A DNA stretch of 64,000 nucleotides from Variovorax paradoxus (GTDB taxonomy: Bacteria > Pseudomonadota > Gammaproteobacteria > Burkholderiales > Burkholderiaceae_C). The DNA lies in assembly GCF_030811855.1 (NCBI RefSeq), contig NZ_JAUSRN010000001.1:124001-188000 (forward strand). The letters run 5' to 3'. The notes under the pieces are model-generated. The model saw only the letters and a program-made list of their open reading frames with translations. It was not told the DNA's origin and made no database searches. The position numbers and the translations under genes were made by a program. The number at the start of each line of letters is the position of its first letter. Position 1 is the first letter of the stretch. Positions 41,741 through 48,806 of this stretch are shown piece by piece.

Positions 41741-42394
41741 GTGAAGTCTGATACACAGCTCAGGGCAGACATCCAGGCCGAACTGGAATGGGATCCGGCC
41801 GTGGCCTCCGCGGGAGTAGGCGTCATCGTCGACCACGGAGTGGTCACACTGACCGGCCATGTCGGTAGCTATGCCGAAAAGCTCGCGGCGGAGCGCGCCG
41901 CGCTGCGCGTGCGCGGCGTGAAGGCGCTGGCCGTCGAGATCTCGGTGAAGCTAGCCGCCGGATATGAACGCACCGACGCAGACATTGCGCAGGCCGCCGA
42001 GCATGCACTCGCATGGAATGTGCAGGTGCCGCGCGACGCGGTCAAACCGATGGTCGAAGGCGGATCGGTCACGCTGACCGGTGAGGTCGAATGGGACTAC
42101 CAGCGCCAAGCTGCGGAATCCACGGTGCGCAATCTGCTGGGCATCACCGGCATCACGAACCTTGTGAAGATCAAGCTACAAACGTGTTCCGCGGACGTTG
42201 AACGCCAAGTGCAGGACGCGCTCATTCGGGTTTTCCGCGGCGAGCCGCGGCAGATTGCAGTCGATGTGGCGGGTTCGCAGATCGTGCTGCGCGGCAAGGT
42301 GCGTTCCTGGGCTGAACTGGAGGCTGCCTACGGGGCGGTTTGGTCCGCGCCGGGCGTCGTTTCAGTGGTCAACGAGCTGACCGTGGAAGCCTGA
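41741..42394 (+). CDS. Three-BON-domain protein (paralogue)
   Basis: 217 aa with GTG start preceded by AGGAGG at 7 nt. Same length and repeat order as the BON protein at 36755 (DTQLRADIQAELEWDP; VTLTGHVGSYAEK; VTLTGEVEWDYQRQ; IVLRGKVRSWAEL), so the pair arose by duplication. Here the partner is a USP rather than phaB. Confidence 0.92.
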   Translation: MKSDTQLRADIQAELEWDPAVASAGVGVIVDHGVVTLTGHVGSYAEKLAAERAALRVRGVKALAVEISVKLAAGYERTDADIAQAAEHALAWNVQVPRDAVKPMVEGGSVTLTGEVEWDYQRQAAESTVRNLLGITGITNLVKIKLQTCSADVERQVQDALIRVFRGEPRQIAVDVAGSQIVLRGKVRSWAELEAAYGAVWSAPGVVSVVNELTVEA

Positions 42395-42438
42395 AAATCC
42401 GACTCGTGCAAACATGAAGGCACCGAAGCCCGACGACC

Positions 42439-43791
42439 TCACAACTCCCGCGATTCGCGGTACTCGGGCACGGCGCAAGGCCAGCCGTAGCGCTCTTCGA
42501 TGGCCAGCCTCAGCGCATCGGCGGCCACGGGCTCGCCGTGGGTGACGAACACGCGGCGCGGCGCCTTCTGCGAAGCGAGCCAGCCGAGCAACTGTTCCCG
42601 GTCGGCATGTGCGGACATGGTTTCCAGGTTGGCCACCTCGGCGCGCACCGGCACGTAGGCGCCATGGATCTTGATCGAATCCACGCCGCCCACCAGCGCC
42701 GCACCGCGCGTGCCCGCAGCCTGGAAGCCCGCGAACAGGATCGTGTTCCGCGCATCGGGCGCATAGGCCTTCAGGTGATGCAGCACACGGCCACCGGTGG
42801 CCATGCCGCTGGCCGAGACGATGATCGACGGATAACTCAGCGTATTGAGGCGCTTGGACTCCTCCAGCGTGTTGACGATGATGGTCTTCCCGATCATGTC
42901 GGCGCACTGCTCGGCGCTCATGCGGTGCTCGTCCAGGTGCGCCTTGAACAGGCGCGTGGTATCCGCGGCCATCGGGCTGTTCAGGTACACCGGCATGTCG
43001 GGTATGCGGCCTTCGCGCTTGAGCAGCTGGATGCAATGCAGCAGGGTTTGCGCACGCCCCACCGCGAAGGCCGGCACCACCAGCACACCGCCGCGCGCGG
43101 CCGTCCGGTTGATCACGGCCGCGAGCTCACCAAGCGTGTCCGCTTGAAGGTGCCGGCGGTTGCCGTAGGTGGATTCCACCACCACGTAGTCGGCCGGGGC
43201 GGCCTCTTGTGGGGGCCGCATCACCAGATCGTCGCTGCGGCCCAGGTCGCCGGAGAACAGGATGCTGCCCTCCTCCCACGCCACGCGCAGGCTGCCCGCT
43301 CCCAGGATATGGCCGGCCCTGACCAGCCGCCATGACCAGCCCGGCCATGGCGAGCATTCTTTGTCGAAGGAGATGCATTCGAATCGCTTCAGCGCGGCGC
43401 GCGCTTCCTGCTCGGTATAGAGCGACAGCGCGGGCTTGTGTTTCGAATGCCCATGCCTGTTGGCGAAGTCGGCCTCTTCCTCCTGCAGCCGGCCTGAATC
43501 GGGCAGCAGCAGTTCGCAGAGGTCGCGGGTGGCGGCCGTGCAATAAACCTTCCCCTTGAAGCCGAGCTTGACGAGCCGCGGCACGAAGCCGCTGTGGTCC
43601 ATGTGCGCGTGCGTCAGAAGCACGGCATCGACGGCCGAGGCATTGAAAGGCAGTGCGTCCCAATTGCGCAGGCGCAGTTGCTTCAGCCCCTGGAACAGGC
43701 CGCAGTCCACCAGCAGGCGCCGGCCCTCGTGCGTCAGCAGGTACTTGGAACCGGTCACCGTGCCGGTGCCGCCGAGAAAATCGATGCGCAT
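42439..43791 (-). CDS. MBL-fold/beta-CASP metallo-hydrolase (RNA-processing type)
   Basis: 450 aa. HAHMDH zinc motif (61-66), further metal ligands in AGHILGAGSL and LFSGDLGR, beta-CASP insert and C-terminal SASGMATGGRVLHHL, SAHADREQLLGWL, THGE. This is the YSH1/CPSF73-like group; bacterial members are predicted endo/exoribonucleases. Follows the USP 43823 by 31 nt and is probably under the box at 44710, linking RNA turnover to the stress island. Confidence 0.93.
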   Translation of the reverse strand: MRIDFLGGTGTVTGSKYLLTHEGRRLLVDCGLFQGLKQLRLRNWDALPFNASAVDAVLLTHAHMDHSGFVPRLVKLGFKGKVYCTAATRDLCELLLPDSGRLQEEEADFANRHGHSKHKPALSLYTEQEARAALKRFECISFDKECSPWPGWSWRLVRAGHILGAGSLRVAWEEGSILFSGDLGRSDDLVMRPPQEAAPADYVVVESTYGNRRHLQADTLGELAAVINRTAARGGVLVVPAFAVGRAQTLLHCIQLLKREGRIPDMPVYLNSPMAADTTRLFKAHLDEHRMSAEQCADMIGKTIIVNTLEESKRLNTLSYPSIIVSASGMATGGRVLHHLKAYAPDARNTILFAGFQAAGTRGAALVGGVDSIKIHGAYVPVRAEVANLETMSAHADREQLLGWLASQKAPRRVFVTHGEPVAADALRLAIEERYGWPCAVPEYRESREL

Positions 43792-43822
43792 GGCTGCTCC
43801 TGGGCGTGGGTGTGGGAAGCCG

Positions 43823-44647
43823 TCAGTGCGACATCAGGACCGGCAGCGTCATCGACTGGAGAATGGTTCGCGTGACGCCCCCCAGGATCCATTCGCGCGC
43901 CCGGCTGTGGCCGTAGCAGCCCATCACAAGCAGGTCCGCACCCACGTCGGCCGCCGTCGACAGCAGCTTATCACCGGCATCGCCCTCCTCGGCTCCGCCG
44001 TCATGAAGCGAGACATCGGCGACGCGCTGAGCGGCAAGGTAGTGCTGCAGCTTTTTCAAGGACGCACCAGCGTCCTCGCCGTAGCAGACCGCATGCACGC
44101 GAGAGTCCTTGCGAAGCCAGGGCAGCGCGGCCGACAGGGCGCGTGCGGCCTCGGGGGTTTCCTTCCACGCCAGCAGCACGGTATCGCCCATCGGCTCCAG
44201 CGGCCCCGCATACGGAAGCACCAGTGCGGGCCGCCCGCTCTCCACCAGCAGGCTAGCCAGGAAGTCGCCCGGAAGCTCGGAGGCCATGGGGTCTTCGAGG
44301 TCGCGCTGGCCCACGATCACCAGGTCGGCATACAGCGCGCGGCGGGCAAAACCCCAGGGCGCATCGCTCTCGGCTTCGGTCCAGTGCATGCGGTGCGAGC
44401 CGGCCGCATGGACCGTGAAGCTGGCATACATCCTGTCGCGTGCGGCCTTGTCGCTCTCGCGCATGATTGCGATAGCTTCCGCCGCACCTTCGAGCGCGAA
44501 GGGGTAGCGCATCAGCGAGGACAGGGTGCACGGCATGCCGGTCACCTCCGCGTCGAACGCATCGGCCAGGCGGCGCGCGAGCTTGATGCGCTCTGGCGTG
44601 CGGGCTGAACCATCGAGATGCAGGAGGATCGATTTCGGGGTTTGCAT
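43823..44647 (-). CDS. Tandem-domain universal stress protein
   Basis: 274 aa: MQTPKSILLHLDGSARTPERI start, GCYGHSRAREWILGGVTRTIL and VLMSH end. AAGGAG 6 nt upstream. First gene of a unit with the MBL hydrolase. Confidence 0.93.
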   Translation of the reverse strand: MQTPKSILLHLDGSARTPERIKLARRLADAFDAEVTGMPCTLSSLMRYPFALEGAAEAIAIMRESDKAARDRMYASFTVHAAGSHRMHWTEAESDAPWGFARRALYADLVIVGQRDLEDPMASELPGDFLASLLVESGRPALVLPYAGPLEPMGDTVLLAWKETPEAARALSAALPWLRKDSRVHAVCYGEDAGASLKKLQHYLAAQRVADVSLHDGGAEEGDAGDKLLSTAADVGADLLVMGCYGHSRAREWILGGVTRTILQSMTLPVLMSH

Positions 44648-44709
44648 GAAAGCTCCTTCCAGAGATGGTGTGCGTGTGCAGACCTTAGGCCTGGCGCCCG
44701 GCGCGGGCC

Positions 44710-44723
44710 TTGCGCAACATCAA
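44710..44723 (-). promoter_or_regulatory. FNR-type box for USP-MBL unit
   Basis: TTGATGTTGCGCAA on the minus strand, TAAGGT (44687-44682) 22 bp after the box; predicted start near 44675. Confidence 0.75.
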
Positions 44724-44912
44724 GTCGGGTAGCCCGCACGCCCGTTGACCAAGAAGCTAGTGGCGAGCGGTCGTCGCATGGTCGCGCGGTCAAAAGCTAT
44801 ATGGGAACATACACCGTTCACCCAAGTCCTGGCCGGGAGCGACTGCCGGCGCAGTTCTGGGGCCATTCCGTCATGGACGAATTGAAGCAGCCGGAATGTT
44901 ACAGGTGGCCTT

Positions 44913-44928
44913 CGTGATCGAGATCACA
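44913..44928. promoter_or_regulatory. CRP-like palindrome
   Basis: CGTGATCGAGATCACA: GTGA-N6-TCAC with a fully palindromic 14-bp core. Fits TGTGA-N6-TCACA with one mismatch. No gene start lies at a fitting distance, so its role is unclear. Confidence 0.3.
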
Positions 44929-45065
44929 CATCTGGGACGCGCCGTGGCCCGCGACTGCGGAACAGACGACGACTTACTAAAGCTGGCCCCCTAACGATGC
45001 GAAGGGCTTTAACCACAGCTGCATGCCTGACTGCGAGCCAGGCGCGATCCCAAGGCGCTGCTTGC

Positions 45066-45240
45066 TAGGGCTCCGCCGGCTCGTTTGCGCTTGACGCCGG
45101 TCCGGCATCGAATGCCTCAACCGGCGCCAGCTTCAGCAGCCCCTTCGCCTCTTCGAAGGTACCGGCCAGACAGAGGTCGAACTCGTGCACCCGGTTTGAG
45201 CGGGACCGCAAAAGACAATCCTGGCATGAGCCAATTTTTC
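45066..45240 (-). pseudogene. C-terminal fragment of an unidentified gene
   Basis: In one minus-strand frame a coherent end is readable (NRVHEFDLCLAGTFEEAKGL, then LKLAPVEAFDAGPASSANEP and AEP) closing with TAG at 45066-45068. It has no start and abuts the insertion-sequence remnant at 45254. I do not recognise the parent family. Confidence 0.4.
45087..45100 (+). repeat. Direct repeat copy 1 flanking IS remnant
   Basis: GCGCTTGACGCCGG; identical copy at 45741-45754 on the other side of the element. Too long and too distant on the left to be a simple target duplication. Confidence 0.5.
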
Positions 45241-45253
45241 TGCGTCGTCTCCA

Positions 45254-45733
45254 TGTTGGACTCCACCGATCTCTGACCCAAGATTGGAGTAATGGGATGG
45301 ACGCCCCCTTCTTGTACGCTGTCGCTCACGAAGCGCAGGCGTGGCGTCTTTTTGACCAGCTCGAGCTCCATTGTGAGTTGTCCGACCTCTCGCTCCAGAG
45401 CTGCAAACTTCGGTCCGAAATCAGCCACCACAGATGCTTCGACCTCCTCGTTACTGAACTCGCCGCCGTCGAACTGCGTCAGCCACATCTGGATAAGGTT
45501 AGCTGACAAGGCGTACTACCTCTCGGGCATCACGCCGACCCAGGGCATCTGAGCGAATGTCATGGCACAGCTGCAGCTTGAACTGCGCAGAGTACCTGCG
45601 ATACGGACCTGTTACGGACATGGACATTCTCCTTCTATGAAGGCTCAGCCAGCGTATCAGTTCATCTTTCCCCAGTGGTCCAGTCGACTGGGGTTCGCAC
45701 CCCCCTAGCGTCAGAGATCGGTGGAATCCAACA
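45254..45733 (-). mobile_element. Internally deleted IS3-type element
   Basis: Bounded by 23-bp inverted repeats, 45254-45276 and 45711-45733, matching at 22 of 23 positions and starting TG/ending CA as IS3-family ends do. At about 480 bp it is far shorter than a complete element (1.2-1.3 kb): orfB is missing. Immediate flanks show no target duplication. With both ends intact it could in principle be moved in trans. Confidence 0.75.
45290..45627 (-). pseudogene. IS3-family transposase OrfA, frameshifted
   Basis: Begins MSMSVTGPYRRYSAQFKLQL in one frame, up to RRDAREVVRLVS near 45500, then continues one base over as LSANLIQMWLTQFDGGEFSN, EVGQLTMELELVKKTPRLR. These two parts are the helix-turn-helix and leucine-zipper of OrfA. 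The tail after VSD reads into the left inverted repeat. Inactive. Confidence 0.8.
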
Positions 45734-45740
45734 CGCACTG

Positions 45741-45754
45741 GCGCTTGACGCCGG
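45741..45754 (+). repeat. Direct repeat copy 2 flanking IS remnant
   Basis: GCGCTTGACGCCGG, identical to 45087-45100. The 45741-45842 gap holds nothing else recognisable. Confidence 0.5.
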
Positions 45755-45842
45755 CGTTGCGAACTCCACAGCTTCGTGACGGGATTTTCCGCGAAGAATC
45801 AGTGCCCTTGACGATGCTACCGAAGCCATGGCATTCGGCCCG

Positions 45843-46271
45843 CTACGTCGAAGCCCCGTCGTTTTCGCGGCCGGGCTCCCGAATGACATAGCGGTCGTTC
45901 TCATCCAGTTCGTCAGGGTCTACCAAGACAACCGAACATTGCCCGGTATTGGAGACGCGAATGAATGAATACGGATTCGCCGTTTCGTCGTTCGCCAGGA
46001 GCAAAGATCTATCGAGCGTCCGAGCCAATCGAGCGGCCGCCTCGGGAACGTCAGGGCGCGGCAAGGCTTCGGGGAGATAGAGGGTGATAAGTTGCGAGTA
46101 ACTCTCTGCAGAATGCGCTTCAACGACGCACGTGGCGAGCGCATCCTTGATATCGCTGATGCTGTGGACAACGTCCACGTTCTCGCTGGAGATGTTGAGC
46201 ATTGCCGCTATGCAACGCTGCAGGAGGCCATCATCGGCCGGGCTTTCCAAGGAGGCATCAAACCAGATCAT
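45843..46271 (-). CDS. Putative immunity protein
   Basis: 142 aa, acidic (LVDPDELDENDRYVIREPGR), no signal peptide. ATG overlaps the stop of the putative effector (ATGA), the standard arrangement of type VI effector-immunity pairs. No family recognised. Lower GC and different codon use from the cob and stress regions support horizontal acquisition of the pair. Confidence 0.7.
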   Translation of the reverse strand: MIWFDASLESPADDGLLQRCIAAMLNISSENVDVVHSISDIKDALATCVVEAHSAESYSQLITLYLPEALPRPDVPEAAARLARTLDRSLLLANDETANPYSFIRVSNTGQCSVVLVDPDELDENDRYVIREPGRENDGAST

Positions 46272-47290
46272 TGTCCGAGTCTCCAGATTTCGAGCGCTCG
46301 TTGAGCAGTCACATCGTTGGTTGTACGAATCGCATTTTGCATCGCCTGCGGTGTGTTGCCTTGTGAATTGAAGATTCCCAGCGCCTTGAACTCACCGCGG
46401 TCGAGCGGATGGAAACCCGGTCCGCTGTGCGGCACCAGATGGTTGTCAAAACGCTCATATGTTCTTCCGTTGACCGTGTACAGGTTCCCGTTCCTTGTGC
46501 CCTGCCCGTTGTTGATGGCCTCGACGTCGGCCTTCATATCCACAGACGGGTCGGCCACGGTATTTTTTCCCTTCGGTCGGCTGTTTTCCTTGACTCCGCG
46601 AATGTTGTGCCGCGAGGTGAGGGGCGGCTTGAAATTCCAGACTCTCTTCGGCCCGATATACAAGCCGCTGGTCTGCTGAGGCGGCAACGGCCGAAGCTGC
46701 TGACCCTTTGCTGCGAACGTGGCTGAACCGGCTCCCAGCACGCCCGCTGTCGCCAAACCGGCCTGCGCGGCCACGGTTTCATTCGCACCGAACCATCGCG
46801 CAACCAAAACCCCGGGTATCGACGTCGGCATCAAGGCCATGCCCAGGTTGTTTCCCGAACGACGGAAGAGCTCCCTTTCCGGCTCGCTCATGTAGTCGGC
46901 AGGCATGGTCTTGTAGGGCGCGCTCACGTCGTACAGAGACTGAACCTTGTTCACCGCCCCACGCAACTGGACCGCGTCCTCCGCGCTCAACGCCAGCTCG
47001 CCTCTGTCATAGGCTATCAACTGGTCGCGAGCCCGCGCGTACTTGGCCTCCTCGATTTGGCTCGGCCATTGCTTGCATTCTTGGTAGCGCGCATTGATGA
47101 CCCACGGATCGCGCCAGGACTCGTCCTTTGTGGCGATCCACTGGATCCAGCCCATCGCGCTCTCCGCTTCCCGGACATCACTCCAGATCCTTTCACAGTC
47201 CTTCTTTTGAAGCATCCTGGGCGGTGTGGGCGCCACCTGCGTATGCAAGCGACCGATGGTTCCGTTGCCGCTGAATGGTGTGTCGCCCAT
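46268..47290 (-). CDS. Putative type VI effector with uncharacterised C-terminal toxin domain
   Basis: 340 aa from ATG 47290, which shares its A with the PAAR-like TGA (TGATG). N-terminal helical part (residues 1-140), a hydrophobic hinge (LMPTSIPGVLVARWFGANET; AAQAGLATAGVLGAGSA) that may insert in membrane, and a distinct C-terminal domain from about 225 (NGNLYTVNGRTYERFDNHLV, PHSGPGFHPLDRGEFKALGI) resembling polymorphic-toxin tips. Catalytic type unknown; His/Asp/Arg-rich end would suit a nuclease or metal-independent RNase. Confidence 0.7.
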   Translation of the reverse strand: MGDTPFSGNGTIGRLHTQVAPTPPRMLQKKDCERIWSDVREAESAMGWIQWIATKDESWRDPWVINARYQECKQWPSQIEEAKYARARDQLIAYDRGELALSAEDAVQLRGAVNKVQSLYDVSAPYKTMPADYMSEPERELFRRSGNNLGMALMPTSIPGVLVARWFGANETVAAQAGLATAGVLGAGSATFAAKGQQLRPLPPQQTSGLYIGPKRVWNFKPPLTSRHNIRGVKENSRPKGKNTVADPSVDMKADVEAINNGQGTRNGNLYTVNGRTYERFDNHLVPHSGPGFHPLDRGEFKALGIFNSQGNTPQAMQNAIRTTNDVTAQRALEIWRLGQ

Positions 47291-47640
47291 CAGCCCGCTG
47301 CTCCGTTCATCTCGCAGAGATCGCCATGGCGAGCTGCCGCCCGGCTTTCCACGAAAACGGTCTTTGAACCCGTGATGACCTTGACATTGCCGGCGCCGAG
47401 GGAAACACCAGATCGCACACCGCTGCCGGCATTGCCCGTCACTCCTTTCACGACGCTGTCGACCATCAGCACTTTTTCGCTGTGCGCGAACACCGAATGC
47501 GCATACGCGGCGCGTTCCGGAGGCAGGATGGCGACGATGTCGAAAGGAACGATTCTGTTGCCGACTTTGCAGAAGTCCGGCGTCACGTTGAGCACCATGA
47601 ACCGCGTCTCGGCATCGGCGACGTGCTTTTCGATGGTCAC
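47290..47640 (-). CDS. DUF4150 PAAR-like tip protein
   Basis: 116 aa: CKVGNRIVPFDIVAILPPE, GVTGNAGSGVRSGVSLGAGN, and HGDLCEMNGAAG are the DUF4150/PAAR-like repeats forming the cone that caps VgrG. ATG overlaps the DUF2169 stop (ATGA). Loads the downstream effector. Confidence 0.85.
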   Translation of the reverse strand: MTIEKHVADAETRFMVLNVTPDFCKVGNRIVPFDIVAILPPERAAYAHSVFAHSEKVLMVDSVVKGVTGNAGSGVRSGVSLGAGNVKVITGSKTVFVESRAAARHGDLCEMNGAAG

Positions 47641-48806
47641 GAGAGAACTCCCTCGATGAGGTCTTCGGCACGAACTGCGTTGTCATGGGTCGATTGGTCG
47701 CGCAACTCGACTGCAACGATGCCGCGCGTTTGATCGAGGGTCAACCGCCAGGTGAGGTGGACCCGCATGTCGTCGAGGTCGATGTGCACGGTATCCAGCT
47801 TCATCGCCTCGCCGTGCCGTTCACCGTTTTCGGCTTCGCATGTGGCTTCGATCCGAACATGGGGCAGTTGCATGTCGATGGCGGGCGCGGAGACGAAGAA
47901 TCCGGCCAGGTGGATCTCCTCGTCGCCGACGAGCCCGCCGGCGATCACCTGGTCGCCCGGCGCGTACTGGAAGAACCTTTCGTCGAAGTCCGAGGCATAG
48001 TCCATGACGGTCTCGTGTTCGAACCGCTTGCGCCAAGCGTCGTCGTATGTACCGGCCAAGGCGACACGCGGCTCCCAGGACCGGGCGATCGGCGCCAGCC
48101 CAGCCACGAGAAGATCCTGATTGCCACCTGGAATAGGTGCTTCCGCGTATTCGATCTGTGGTGCCGGCACTGTCTTGCTGTCTTCGTAGCGGGCGCGGGA
48201 GTCATCCTTCCTGGGAGCCGTTCCAAACCAACCTGTGCCGCAAGGATTCTGGCCATACGTGCGAGGTGATGCGGAGGGACCGTCTCCCTTGTCGAACCAC
48301 CAACCGCCATAGGCGAGTTCGTAGCGAAGCTGGACCTCGCGCGTAGGCTCGGCATCAGACAGCGCGTGGTGCCCCGGCTCCGGGCCCTCTGTCCAACGCC
48401 GGGGCCCCGTCAGGCGAAGCGTCTTGTGCAGCAGCAGCTCTCCCCGCCGTTTGACGGTGAGCGCGACATTCCATGCCTTGCATGCTCGCCGGTCGAAGGT
48501 GCGCGCCGCGCCGGTCACGTACACATCTGTCGCGGGCTTGACCAGCAAGACATCGGTGGCGGCGCGCAAGCTCGACAACTCGGCGCGTGCAGGATCCCAG
48601 AATTCGTCCGCAAGGACTGGCCCTCGATGCCCTGCAGCGGGCTGCAGGCGGCCCGCCTCGAGAACAAAGCTCGCACAGACAACCACGACGTCGTAAAAGC
48701 GTCGGCCCTTGCCCATCTTGTCGAACTGGAGATGAGGAAACGGCGTCGCATTGCGCACCTGCTGAAGGCGTGGCGCCGGAATTGGCAGTGCCGATGCCGC
48801 GCTCAT
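47637..48806 (-). CDS. DUF2169 type VI adaptor
   Basis: 389 aa. Typical DUF2169 landmarks: N-terminal RNATPFPHLQFDKMGKGRRF, DVLLVKPATDVYVTGAARTF, YELAYGGWWF, YGQNPCGTGWF and FQYAPGDQVIAGGLVGDEEI. DUF2169 proteins act as chaperone/adaptor between VgrG and PAAR effectors. ATG overlaps the vgrG stop. Confidence 0.9.
   Translation of the reverse strand: MSAASALPIPAPRLQQVRNATPFPHLQFDKMGKGRRFYDVVVVCASFVLEAGRLQPAAGHRGPVLADEFWDPARAELSSLRAATDVLLVKPATDVYVTGAARTFDRRACKAWNVALTVKRRGELLLHKTLRLTGPRRWTEGPEPGHHALSDAEPTREVQLRYELAYGGWWFDKGDGPSASPRTYGQNPCGTGWFGTAPRKDDSRARYEDSKTVPAPQIEYAEAPIPGGNQDLLVAGLAPIARSWEPRVALAGTYDDAWRKRFEHETVMDYASDFDERFFQYAPGDQVIAGGLVGDEEIHLAGFFVSAPAIDMQLPHVRIEATCEAENGERHGEAMKLDTVHIDLDDMRVHLTWRLTLDQTRGIVAVELRDQSTHDNAVRAEDLIEGVLS

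Larger units (their letters stand above)
44648..45065. other. Intergenic boundary of the stress island
   Basis: About 420 nt without a convincing gene. It holds the FNR-type box at 44710 and a CRP-like palindrome at 44913; short frames such as ATG 44872 have no ribosome site. Base composition drops in GC towards the insertion-sequence remnant, marking the end of the island. Confidence 0.6.

Noticed and set aside
44618..44917. 99-aa plus-strand ORF upstream of the USP 43823
   Set aside because: Runs antisense through the USP promoter and its FNR-type box; no ribosome site and no family resemblance.
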